In this document: piece after piece, positions 35,110-42,840 of the stretch
How the letters are laid out: each line of letters begins with the position of its first letter
How positions within the stretch are numbered: position 1 is the stretch's first letter
Source of the DNA: Albimonas pacifica
GTDB lineage: Bacteria > Pseudomonadota > Alphaproteobacteria > Rhodobacterales > Rhodobacteraceae
NCBI RefSeq assembly: GCF_900113695.1
Contig: NZ_FOQH01000004.1
Span: 124,001 to 188,000 of the forward strand
Reading direction: 5' to 3'
DNA length: 64,000 nt
Translations under genes and position numbers: made by a program
Notes under the pieces: model-generated
The model's database searches: none
Told to the model about the DNA's origin: nothing
The model's input: the letters and a program-made list of their open reading frames with translations, nothing else

Positions 35110-36903
35110 TCAGGCCCCCGCGTTGCGATACCAGCCGCGCCAGTCGACGAAGCCGGCGCCGAAGTCGAGGCGGACCTTGATCTGCACGCCGTCCACCTCG
35201 AAGCCGTTGCGGCTCTCGATCTGCGGGCCGGGCGCGCCCTCGAGGTAGGCGAATTCGAGGCCGTCGATCTCGGAGGGCGAGGCCACCAGATACCAGGCCG
35301 TCGCGCTGGTGAAGCGGGGTTCCACGATCACCGACAGGTTGGTGTGGGTGTTCACGTCGTCGGTCTTCGCCGGGGTGATCGCCGCCACCAGCTTCAGGGC
35401 GGTTTCCTCCAACTCGGGCGGCACGATGAAGTGTTTCGGCGTCACGGCGATCCGCTCGCCCGAGACGCCGGTCTGGCGCCGCATGGCGGTGCGGGCGGCG
35501 GCGAGGGTGGTGTCGTCGGGCGCCGCGCCGGAGCCGGCGAGGTTGCCGTGATCCGCATGGAACAGCGCCTTGCCGTCCGACATGGCCGGATTCGCCAGCA
35601 GCAGGTCCACCAGGAACTGCGCCTCGAACTGCGCGGCGGCCTGGCCGAAGCGAGCGGCGAGGTTGGCGAAGGCCCCGAGGTCGTCGTTGATGATCGCCTG
35701 CCGGCTGATGCCGATGATCCGGCCGTAGGTTTCGACCTTGTAGCTCTCGGCGGCCTCGGCCATCGTCCCCGAGGTGAACTCGCCTGCCTCGTTGACCTTC
35801 TCCAGCGAGGGCGCCTCGCCGAGCATGATCCGCTGCCGGGCGCGGAAGTCGCGGGCGGTGGTCTGCGCCCCCGCCATCTTCACGCCCGCCGGGGCGGCCG
35901 AGTAGGCGGCGCGCAGGGTGCGGCCCACGGTGTCGCCCAGGATGATCGAGAAATCGGACGTGGTGTGCAGCGCCCGCGTCACCAGGGCGGCGGGGGCGAG
36001 GCCGGTGGTCGAGACGCCGGCGCGCTGGAGCATGTCGCGGGCCATGTCGACCGTCGTCATGCCGTAGAAGGCCCGCGCCGGCTCGGACAGCTGGTGCGAG
36101 GGGTTCATGCGCGCATAGAGGGCTTCGCCCATCCGCTCGCCGCGCAGCTCGGGCGCGTCGTTGTCGTGCAGGATCGTCGCCCGCTGCGTCCGGATCGGGG
36201 CGGCGCTGCGCGTGGCCATCGCGTCGAAGGCGGCGGCGCGGGCGGCCTCGACGGTCGCCTCGGCGTCGATCTGCCCGTCGGCCCAGCCGGCTTCCAGGCC
36301 GGCCAGCCGCCCGATGCTGCGGATCTCGGCGTTGACCTGCGCCCGCGTCACGGGGGCGGGGTTCGGGGCCGCGGGCGTCGCCGGGCGGTCCTGAGTGATC
36401 TGATTTTCGGGCATTGCGCTGCTCCTGATGGTGGCGCCCTCGTCGGCGGGGACGGAGACGATGGACACCTCCTTGGGCGTCCAGCGGGTTGCGGTGCGGA
36501 TGACGCGCCCGGCGGCGGTGCGCTCGTCCTTCCAGGCGTTGACCTGATAGCCGAGGGAAATCCCGCGCAGGGCGCCGTCCTCGATATCGTCCAGGATCGG
36601 GTCCACCTCGGCGCGGCGCGAGAACTTGATGCGCACGATCAGGTTGCCGCCCTCGATGCGGGAGGCTTCGACCACGCCCAGCACGTCGCGCACGCTCATG
36701 CGGCGGTGCGAGTCGAGGACGGGCGCGCCCTCCAGGCCGCGCAGGTCGGCGGCGGCGACGGGAAGACGCTCGGTGAAGCCGAGCCGCTCGACGTCGGCCC
36801 CGGTCGAGGCGACGGCTTCGACGGTGCGGGCCTCGCGGTCGAGGCTCCGCGGGCTCAGGGACGCGGCCCGCAAGACCAGGGCGGGGGCGGCGGGGGCGTT
36901 CAT
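35110..36903 (-). CDS. Fused prohead protease and major capsid protein
   Basis: A 597-residue two-domain protein. Residues 1-160 form an S78-like prohead protease with His66 (VLDSHRR), Ser116 (RGISLGYQV) and the PKEVSIVSVPAD strand. Residues 165-215 are a linker that probably acts as scaffold. From about 220 the protein is a Mu gpT/HK97-fold major capsid subunit, with ARDMLQRAG, GEFTSGTMAEAAESYKVETYG, FHADHGNLAG and QIKVRLDFGAGFVDWRGWY. Such fusions self-assemble and then cleave between the parts during maturation. Its ATG overlaps the portal stop by 4 bp (ATGA). Complete and without frameshift. Confidence 0.9.
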   Translation of the reverse strand: MNAPAAPALVLRAASLSPRSLDREARTVEAVASTGADVERLGFTERLPVAAADLRGLEGAPVLDSHRRMSVRDVLGVVEASRIEGGNLIVRIKFSRRAEVDPILDDIEDGALRGISLGYQVNAWKDERTAAGRVIRTATRWTPKEVSIVSVPADEGATIRSSAMPENQITQDRPATPAAPNPAPVTRAQVNAEIRSIGRLAGLEAGWADGQIDAEATVEAARAAAFDAMATRSAAPIRTQRATILHDNDAPELRGERMGEALYARMNPSHQLSEPARAFYGMTTVDMARDMLQRAGVSTTGLAPAALVTRALHTTSDFSIILGDTVGRTLRAAYSAAPAGVKMAGAQTTARDFRARQRIMLGEAPSLEKVNEAGEFTSGTMAEAAESYKVETYGRIIGISRQAIINDDLGAFANLAARFGQAAAQFEAQFLVDLLLANPAMSDGKALFHADHGNLAGSGAAPDDTTLAAARTAMRRQTGVSGERIAVTPKHFIVPPELEETALKLVAAITPAKTDDVNTHTNLSVIVEPRFTSATAWYLVASPSEIDGLEFAYLEGAPGPQIESRNGFEVDGVQIKVRLDFGAGFVDWRGWYRNAGA

Positions 36904-38282
36904 GCTGCGGCCTCCTGCGGCTTGGCGACGGGCGAGGGGCCATCGGCCGAAATCTCGGCGTCCAGCTGGTCGAGGTCGCGGCCTCGGCCGGCGACGACTT
37001 CGCGGCGGGACTTGAAGCCCGCCTCCACGGCGGCGGCCTCGGCCCGGATTTCCTTCTCAGGGTCCACCCAGGGCCAGCCGGGGCGGATGAAGGCGGCGGC
37101 AAGCCACGGGCGCGGGTCGGCCTCGAAGCCGGGCGCGGGCTCGCGGCCCTCCAGCACCTCCAGCGTCAGCCAGCGCCGCCAGATGGGGCGCAGCAGCTGC
37201 GGGATGAGGATTTGGTCCTGCACGGCTTCCATGCGGCGGCGGAAGTCGATCAGGCCGGCGCGGATCGAGGAATAGTTGACGCTCGAGAGGTCGGCCGTCA
37301 GGCCCTCGTAGGTGACGCCCAGGCCGGCCGCGATGCCGCGCAGCTGCGCCTTCAGGAACTCGCCGGCCGTGCCGGAGCCCGCGGGCGGGGTCGGGAACTT
37401 GATGTCCTGGCCGGGGCGCAGGACCTGCAACGTCCCCGGCTCCAGGCCGGTGTCCATGATGCCGTCCGTCTCGGCCCCGTCGAAGCTCCCGGCGCCCGGC
37501 CCCTGCTCGAAGATGAAGCCGGCGAACATGGCTTCGGTCTTCAGGCGCACCAGGAGCGCGTCTTCGGCCGCGTCGTGTTCGGAGAGGCGCAGCAGGATCG
37601 GGGCGAGCCAGCTCAGGCCGCGCACCTGGCCGGGGAAGACCGGGCGGAAGACGTGCAGCACGTCGGCGGCCGGCAGGCGGCGGGGCGTCAGCTGCGCGGC
37701 GAACGGCTGGTCGAGGGGGTCTTCGAAGACGTGGTAGGCCACCCGCCGCCCCTCGCCGTCGAACTCGATCCCGGCGACGATCCGGGCGCCGCCGCCGAGG
37801 TCGCGATGCAGGGTCGGGTCCACCTGATCGGGCTCCAGCAGCTGGAGCCGCAGCCCCTCGCCCTGCCGGGCGCGCAGCAGGATGAAGGCCTCGCCGTCGC
37901 GCGGCAGGGCGCGGGCGACGGCGGCCTGAAAGGCGGCGAGGTTGGTGCGGTCGTCGCCGGTCACGTCCTCGGCCCAGGCGGTGAAGCTCGCGTTGATCGC
38001 GCTGCGCGCCGCAGGGTCAGGATGGGCCGACTGCGGGCGGATGCCGGTCGCGCCGGTGAGGGCGCTGGCGATGCTCTCGACGCCTGCGGCGGCGTAGCCG
38101 TTGTTCGCGACCTGATACCGGGCGCGGGCGAGGATCGGGCCGCGGGCGGCGAGCGCGGCCGTGTTGGGCGCGGTCATCGCCTGGCCGGCGCCCCACCGCC
38201 GCCCGCCGCCGGCGGCGTCATAGGACCGGGCCGCGGAGGCGGGCCGGGGACGCTGAAGCAGGCGGCGGAGGCGGTCGAGCAT
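36900..38282 (-). CDS. Lambda-family portal protein
   Basis: A 460-residue portal. Recognisable blocks are NGYAAAGVESIASALTGATG near the start, DGEAFILLRARQGEGLRLQLLEPDQV, DVLHVFRPVFPGQVRGLSWLAP and LGVTYEGLTADLSSVNYSSIR, followed by a helical tail (EAAAVEAGFKSRREVVAGRG). The portal forms the dodecameric gate through which the terminase pumps DNA and to which joining proteins attach. It is coupled to the capsid gene and 12 bp behind the DUF2190 gene. Confidence 0.92.
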   Translation of the reverse strand: MLDRLRRLLQRPRPASAARSYDAAGGGRRWGAGQAMTAPNTAALAARGPILARARYQVANNGYAAAGVESIASALTGATGIRPQSAHPDPAARSAINASFTAWAEDVTGDDRTNLAAFQAAVARALPRDGEAFILLRARQGEGLRLQLLEPDQVDPTLHRDLGGGARIVAGIEFDGEGRRVAYHVFEDPLDQPFAAQLTPRRLPAADVLHVFRPVFPGQVRGLSWLAPILLRLSEHDAAEDALLVRLKTEAMFAGFIFEQGPGAGSFDGAETDGIMDTGLEPGTLQVLRPGQDIKFPTPPAGSGTAGEFLKAQLRGIAAGLGVTYEGLTADLSSVNYSSIRAGLIDFRRRMEAVQDQILIPQLLRPIWRRWLTLEVLEGREPAPGFEADPRPWLAAAFIRPGWPWVDPEKEIRAEAAAVEAGFKSRREVVAGRGRDLDQLDAEISADGPSPVAKPQEAAA

Positions 38283-38294
38283 GATCGGCTCCGA

Positions 38295-38648
38295 TCAGGC
38301 GGGGACGGCGGCGGCGGGGACCGCGCCGTTGAGGCGGACGCGCCCGGTCGCGGAGGGGTTGGCGGCCGCGGCGGCGGCGCAGCCGATCAGGACGTTGCCC
38401 GCGTCGGCGGCCGAGGTCGCCTCGGCCTCGGCCGGGTCCCAGTAGATCGGCGCGCCGGCGGTCCAGGCCTGCGCCGAGGTCTTCGGCAGGTCGAAGACGC
38501 CGGCCGTGGCGATCTCGACGGACGCGCCGCTGGCGGCGTCGGTGGCGGCGATGCCGAACAGCATCCCGACCAGGACGCCGGCGCCGCTGGCGACGGTCGC
38601 GGGCGCGGTCACGCTCATCATGGCGCCGGGCTGAATGTAGTTCTTCAC
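38295..38648 (-). CDS. DUF2190 head-decoration (capsid cement) protein
   Basis: A 117-residue beta-rich protein with MKNYIQPGAMMSVTAPATVASG, VLVGMLFGIAATDAASG, VEIATAGVFDLPKTSAQAW and GAPIYWDPA. These are the marks of DUF2190, proteins that stabilise HK97-fold heads like lambda gpD. In lambda-portal phages it usually lies next to the capsid gene; here it precedes the portal. A stable capsid is consistent with a functional particle. Confidence 0.85.
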   Translation of the reverse strand: MKNYIQPGAMMSVTAPATVASGAGVLVGMLFGIAATDAASGASVEIATAGVFDLPKTSAQAWTAGAPIYWDPAEAEATSAADAGNVLIGCAAAAAANPSATGRVRLNGAVPAAAVPA

Positions 38649-38798
38649 CGATCAGGCCTCCTAGTCAGGGGTGCGGGGTGCGCCGCCCGCGGACATCTCC
38701 AGACGCGGGCGGCGCAGGCGAAGGCGGCAACGAGGAAGTTGGCCTCCGCCGATCCGGCGCGGCGACGAAGCGCGCCGGAAACTAGATGTCGCCCGCGC

Positions 38799-39287
38799 CT
38801 ACTCCGGCAGCGTGGCGGCGGCTTTCTCGACCTTCTCCCAGAACCGTTCTTTCGCAGCCTCGGCCTCGGCCGCGCCCTTGGCGAAGGCCACGGCGGCGGT
38901 GAGGGCGTCCACGATCTCGACGCAAGCGTTGTGCAGGGGAATGCACACGTGGACGTCGTCCACCTCGTTGACCGCGACGGAATACTCGCCGTCGCGCCAG
39001 CCGATCCGCACCGGCTGGCCGGAGACCAGGTAGGGCATGAAGGCGACGTTGCGGGCGAAGCGGCAGGCGAATTCAGGCGGGATGCCGAATTGCACGGCGC
39101 GGGCCACCACGACGATGCGGAGAAGGTCGCGAAGGACGAAGGCCGCGGGAGTGCCGGCGCCCTGCTTCTTCTGCGGGAACAGGCCATGCTTGCCGCGCCA
39201 GTTGCGGAGAGCGGAGCCGGTGGTCCCGCAAAGCCGGGCGGCGTCCTCGTTGCCCACGGGCCAGTTTTCCAGGTCGACGTTCGGCAT
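38799..39287 (-). CDS. MerR/AlpA-like DNA-binding protein of the satellite
   Basis: A 162-residue protein with an N-terminal winged helix: WPVGNEDAARLCGTTGSALRNWRGKHG followed by the LFPQKKQGAGTPAAFVLRDLLRI wing. The ~100-residue C-terminal part (VVVARAVQFGIPPEFACRFARN, VDDVHVCIPLHN and a charged helix) is unknown. It may be an activator of the head operon or an excisionase-like factor. GAGGAC lies 8 nt before the ATG at 39287. Upstream is the only AT-rich stretch on this side (39300-39364), a likely promoter region for the DUF2190-portal-capsid-int operon. A 150-bp space separates it from DUF2190. Confidence 0.65.
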   Translation of the reverse strand: MPNVDLENWPVGNEDAARLCGTTGSALRNWRGKHGLFPQKKQGAGTPAAFVLRDLLRIVVVARAVQFGIPPEFACRFARNVAFMPYLVSGQPVRIGWRDGEYSVAVNEVDDVHVCIPLHNACVEIVDALTAAVAFAKGAAEAEAAKERFWEKVEKAAATLPE

Positions 39288-39364
39288 GTTCAGTCCTCGG
39301 GTCTGCGGTATATACTCCCGTAGACCATTCAAAGCGACTCCGTCAAATCATTTATTGACCGATC

Positions 39365-39832
39365 TCACACCCGCGCCGCCATCGCCTCCGTCGCCGCTAC
39401 GGCGCCCCAGAGGCCTCGGATCGCGAGCGCCCCATACTCGTAGGCGTCGCCGTCCAGGTCGGTGAACAGCTCGGGCCTCCACTCGACGGGATCGACGGGA
39501 AGGTGGTCGCAGGCCCAATCGAAGCCGGCGCAGAAGGCTATGGCCCGAAGCTGGTGGGCGAGACCGGCGGCGGTGCTCGGCCGTGCGTCGATGAGGCCCC
39601 GCATCGCCTCCATCTCACGCCGGAGCGCAGCGTCGGCCACGGCCGCGAGTTCCGGCGGGCATTCCACGAATTCGAAAGTCGGCTCGTCAGCATGGCGACG
39701 AGCGATGTGGGCGGCGCGCCAAGTCTCGAAGGCGGCGACGGCCGGGTCAGGCTCGGCCTGGCCGGCGAGGGCGGCGGAGGGGAGCGCCAGAAGGGCGGGC
39801 GCGGTCAGGGCGGTGCGGCGAGTCAGGGTCAT
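39365..39832 (-). CDS. Predicted exported protein of the satellite
   Basis: A 155-residue protein with a twin-arginine-like signal (TRRTALTAPALLALPSAALAG) and a helical mature part, FETWRAAHIARRHADEP, VECPPELAAVADAALRREMEAMRGL and HQLRAIAFCAGFDWACDHLP. Comparable small exported proteins appear in the control region of many alphaproteobacterial prophages, next to XRE repressors, without known function. It is divergent from the XRE gene with operator-like repeats between. GGGAG precedes the ATG. It might act in the envelope, for example in exclusion of other phages, but this is speculation. Confidence 0.6.
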   Translation of the reverse strand: MTLTRRTALTAPALLALPSAALAGQAEPDPAVAAFETWRAAHIARRHADEPTFEFVECPPELAAVADAALRREMEAMRGLIDARPSTAAGLAHQLRAIAFCAGFDWACDHLPVDPVEWRPELFTDLDGDAYEYGALAIRGLWGAVAATEAMAARV

Positions 39833-39862
39833 GGGTGGCGCTCCCGTTCAATGGGTGATACC

Positions 39863-39911
39863 TTGGGATCAATATGCACAACCGATCCCAAAGGATCAAT
39901 CCCCTTTGATC
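39863..39911. promoter_or_regulatory. Two operator-like inverted repeats in the satellite control region
   Basis: TTGGGATC (39863-39870) pairs with GATCCCAA (39884-39891), and GATCAA (39894-39899) pairs with TTGATC (39906-39911). Both share a GGATCAAT core. They lie between the exported-protein gene and the XRE gene, and the second overlaps the XRE gene's TTG start. This is the layout of an autoregulated phage repressor. Confidence 0.65.
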
Positions 39912-40160
39912 TCTTCGGCTCAACTTCGCGCTGCGCGCGCCCTCACAGGATGGTCTCAGGCGCAGGCCGCCGAGGCTGCGGGCATCTCCATTCCGACCGT
40001 CAAGCGGGCCGAAGGCTCGGGCGCGATCCGGGCTTCAGAGGCGGCCGTCGCCGCTTTGAAAGCCGCCTATGAGGCGGCCGAGGTCGTTTTCATCGCCGAG
40101 AACGGGGGCGGTGCCGGCGTGCGCCTGGCGAAGCCGAGGGCTGGCCATGAAGCAAGCTGA
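39906..40160 (+). CDS. XRE-family repressor of the satellite
   Basis: An 84-residue helix-turn-helix protein: ISSAQLRAARALTGWSQAQAAEAAGISIPTVKRAEG-type HTH, with the C-terminal VVFIAENGGGAGVRLAKP. This compact XRE type, with the ENGGGxGVRL ending, is common in alphaproteobacterial prophages and islands. The best start is TTG at 39906, with AAAGGA about 10 nt upstream; no ATG or GTG in frame fits. It is probably the lysogeny regulator, acting on the inverted repeats that cover its own start. The next small gene overlaps its end by 14 bp. Confidence 0.75.
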   Translation: MISSAQLRAARALTGWSQAQAAEAAGISIPTVKRAEGSGAIRASEAAVAALKAAYEAAEVVFIAENGGGAGVRLAKPRAGHEAS

Positions 40161-40371
40161 AGCCGAAGCCGCCATCCGCAGCCTGTGCTACATCTATGCG
40201 CAGGAAATGGGGCTCAAGATGACGGCCGATGAAGAGCCGTCGTTCGATCACTTTTACTCATGGGTTTGCGCAAACTATAGCGCCTACCTGAATTTCAGAG
40301 CGACTATCGGAGTTCGCGAACAGGTCGAACTCTGGTTCGATGAGGAATTCAAGCAGATGTGGAGACGGTAG
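40147..40371 (+). CDS. Small acidic protein of the satellite, unknown function
   Basis: A 74-residue protein with MKQAEAEAAIRSLCYIYAQE, DEEPSFDHFYSWVCANYSAY and VELWFDEEFKQMWRR. It is aromatic-rich and acidic, a look shared with phage early proteins and inhibitors. I do not recognise it. It overlaps the XRE gene by 14 bp and converges on the terminase gene with 2 bp between stops, so it belongs to the control operon. Confidence 0.6.
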   Translation: MKQAEAEAAIRSLCYIYAQEMGLKMTADEEPSFDHFYSWVCANYSAYLNFRATIGVREQVELWFDEEFKQMWRR

Positions 40372-40373
40372 CC

Positions 40374-42215
40374 CTACCGCTCCATCCACTTCGACTTGAT
40401 CCGCGTCGGCCTCGCCGCCGGCGCGGGCGCCGCCCGCCCCGCCGCCTTCAGCGCCACATTCGAAATCTCCTGCGCCTCGCGCTCCAGGTCCAGCCCCTGC
40501 ACCCGCAGCCCGTGCAGCGCGGCCGAGGCGTAGACCAGGCAGTCCAGCGCCTCGTTGCGGATGCCCGACCGCTTCGGCTCCCATGACCGCACCGGGCGGC
40601 CGTTCACGTAGCGGGTGCGGACCTTCTCGGCGGTCAGCTGGTCGAACCACTCCGGGCCGAGGCCGGCGGCGAAGCGGATCGCGCCGGGGCCGGGCTCGGC
40701 GATGGGCAGGCGGGCGGCGATCTTGTCCTTGAGGGCGTCCACCCCGACGATGAAGACGGGCGCACCGCCCTTGCCCTTGGACGCGGCGCGGGGCCACGCC
40801 TGCACGCCCTGACCGCCCCGCCCCTTGATCCCCCAGACGCGCCGGCGCAGGCGGGGCCTGACGAACTCGTAGGCCATGGCGGTGTTCAGCCCGCCCGTGT
40901 CCACGCAGACGGCACGCAGGCCCATGTCAGGGACCGCGCGGGCATGGGGTCGCCGCTCCAGCAGGAAGGCGTCCAGCGCCTCCCAGATGGCGGGGCCGGA
41001 GGGGTCGCCCCAGATGATGACGTGCTCCAGGACGAAGGACTGCTCGCCGGCGCCCCAGCCCACCACCTGCGCCTCGATCCGGTCGGCCTGCACGTCGACG
41101 CCGGCGGTCAGGAGGACGACGTCCGCCGGCACCTCGTCGCCGAAGGCCTCGCGCCGGGCCAGAAGGCCGCCGGGGTCGATCATCTCGCCGCCCTGATCCT
41201 CCCACGTCTCGCCGAGGGCGGTGTTGACCCAGACCTGCAGCCGGGCCGGATCCTTGCGCACCTTGCCGTGCCACTCGGCGATTTCGCCGAAGCTCTCGAA
41301 GACGCTGTAGAGGCTGGAGAGGTGAAAGCCGGCGGTGCGGCCGTCGCCCTCGGCCGTGGCGCGCCACTCGCCGCGGGCCAGCAGCTCGGGCTTCTGTTCG
41401 TCCTCGATCACGCCCCCGCAGTGCTGGCAGCACGCGTAGGCCTCCCGGCGGCGACCCTGCGGCCAGTGGATGTTGCCCCATTCCAGCGTCTGGAACTCGC
41501 CGCAGGCGGGGCACGGGATGAAGAACCGGCGCTGATCGGACTCGAGGAAGGCGGCCTCGATCCGCGACTCGCCCTTGATTGTCGGGGTGCTGACCAGGAG
41601 CACCTTGCGCCGGCCGCGATAGGTGGCGGTGCGCTTCATGGCGAGGTCCACCGGATCGCCCTCGCCGTCCGCGTCGGCGGGGAAGGCGTCCACCTCGTCC
41701 ATGAACAGGAAGCGGGCGGGGGTCGAGCGCAGGCCGGCGGCCGAGTTGGCGCCGGTCATGACGATCTGTCCGCCGGGGAAGGCCTTGGCGAAGGCGGTGT
41801 TCGTGCTGTCGCGCGACCTGGCGGGGGCGATGCGCTTGCGCAGCTCGGGCGTCGCCTCGATCATCGGGTCGATGCGGGTGCGGGTGTTGCGCCTCACCAT
41901 GTCGAGGCTCGGCATGACCAGGAGCGCGAGGCCGGGCGCGTTGTGGACGATGTAGCCCAGCCAGTTGAGGCCGGCTTCGGTCCCGCCCAGCTGCGCGCCC
42001 TTCACGAAGACGACGCGCTCCAGCGGCGAGCCCACCGACAGGGCGTCCATGATCCCGCGCAGGTAGGGGGCGCGATCGGTGCGCCAGCGGCCGGGCTCGG
42101 CCGAGGTCGCCGGCAGCATCCGGTGGGCGTCGGCCCACTCGCTGACCGTCAACTGCCTCTCGGGCATCATGCCGGCCCGCCATGCGGCGTCGATCAGGGC
42201 GGCGTCAGTCGTCAT
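40374..42215 (-). CDS. Terminase large subunit, GpA family
   Basis: A 613-residue packaging motor. The ATPase has the deviant Walker A KGAQLGGTE (72-80) and Walker B FLFMDE (169-174), with motif III-like LLVSTPT. Two CxxC pairs (C235/C238 and C263/C266) form a zinc finger typical of GpA terminases. The C-terminal nuclease carries the acidic AGVDVQADR and CVDTGG segments. GpA enzymes cut concatemers at cos sites. Complete in length compared with lambda gpA (641 residues). It overlaps terS by 11 bp. Confidence 0.93.
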   Translation of the reverse strand: MTTDAALIDAAWRAGMMPERQLTVSEWADAHRMLPATSAEPGRWRTDRAPYLRGIMDALSVGSPLERVVFVKGAQLGGTEAGLNWLGYIVHNAPGLALLVMPSLDMVRRNTRTRIDPMIEATPELRKRIAPARSRDSTNTAFAKAFPGGQIVMTGANSAAGLRSTPARFLFMDEVDAFPADADGEGDPVDLAMKRTATYRGRRKVLLVSTPTIKGESRIEAAFLESDQRRFFIPCPACGEFQTLEWGNIHWPQGRRREAYACCQHCGGVIEDEQKPELLARGEWRATAEGDGRTAGFHLSSLYSVFESFGEIAEWHGKVRKDPARLQVWVNTALGETWEDQGGEMIDPGGLLARREAFGDEVPADVVLLTAGVDVQADRIEAQVVGWGAGEQSFVLEHVIIWGDPSGPAIWEALDAFLLERRPHARAVPDMGLRAVCVDTGGLNTAMAYEFVRPRLRRRVWGIKGRGGQGVQAWPRAASKGKGGAPVFIVGVDALKDKIAARLPIAEPGPGAIRFAAGLGPEWFDQLTAEKVRTRYVNGRPVRSWEPKRSGIRNEALDCLVYASAALHGLRVQGLDLEREAQEISNVALKAAGRAAPAPAARPTRIKSKWMER

Positions 42216-42726
42216 CGGTCAGGGCGTCCAGCGGGGTTTCGGCGAGGTCGACCAGGTGCGCCCGCATCTCGCGGTCGAGGGCGGAGAACAGGGCGGCGGC
42301 GTCGACCCCGAGCTCTACCGCCAGCCGGGGCGTCACGCGGCTGACCCATGCCAGATGCGCGTCCCGCTCCAGGCGCGCCCGCTCGAATACCGCCTTCTCG
42401 GCCTCGGCCCGGTCGACCAGGTTCCCGCGGGCGCGCTCCAGCTCGATCCGGGCGGCCTCCAGCTTCACCCGGTCCAGCTCGCGCCGGGGGTCGGCGTTCG
42501 GCTTGTCGGAGAGGGCCTTGCGGCGATGCGGGGCGATGTTCTCACGATACCAGGCGAGGGCGTCGAGCCGCTTGACGCGCTTGCCGTCCGCGGTGAGCGG
42601 CAGGCCCTGCTCCACCAGCTGCGAGACGCGGGCCTTGGACAAGCCCAGCTCCTCGGCGAAGGCCGATTTCGTCACCTCGGGGGGCGGCGGGTGGGTCGCG
42701 TCAAGGTTGTGAAACAGGGCGGTCAT
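42205..42726 (-). CDS. Terminase small subunit, Nu1-like
   Basis: A 173-residue protein with an N-terminal HTH (VTKSAFAEELGLSKARVSQLVEQG) that would recognise the packaging site, a RVKRLDALAWY wing, a long charged coiled coil (RRELDRVKLEAARIELERARGNLVDRAEAE) and a C-terminal part that would bind the large subunit. This is the Nu1/terS plan. The overlap with terL supports the pairing. A satellite with its own terS and terL packages its own DNA and need not redirect the helper's terminase. Confidence 0.8.
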   Translation of the reverse strand: MTALFHNLDATHPPPPEVTKSAFAEELGLSKARVSQLVEQGLPLTADGKRVKRLDALAWYRENIAPHRRKALSDKPNADPRRELDRVKLEAARIELERARGNLVDRAEAEKAVFERARLERDAHLAWVSRVTPRLAVELGVDAAALFSALDREMRAHLVDLAETPLDALTDDD

Positions 42727-42840
42727 GGCTCGATAGTTCAGCTATTTCAGGGGCTTCACGCTAGTAAACCACCGGGGTTCGAATTACCCTCACCCATGCC
42801 TCCGGGGGAAGGACCCGCTTCGGACCTCGAAGCTCTTCGG

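Noticed and set aside
34887-42726. Gene transfer agent (RcGTA-type) cluster
   Set aside because: RcGTA has a tail module, separate protease and capsid genes and no integrase or att sites. This element has att repeats in a tRNA, an integrase and a protease-capsid fusion.
42765-42800. tRNA-like T-loop (GGGGTTCGAATTACCC) upstream of terS
   Set aside because: The stem does not pair fully and no acceptor, D or anticodon arm can be built around it.
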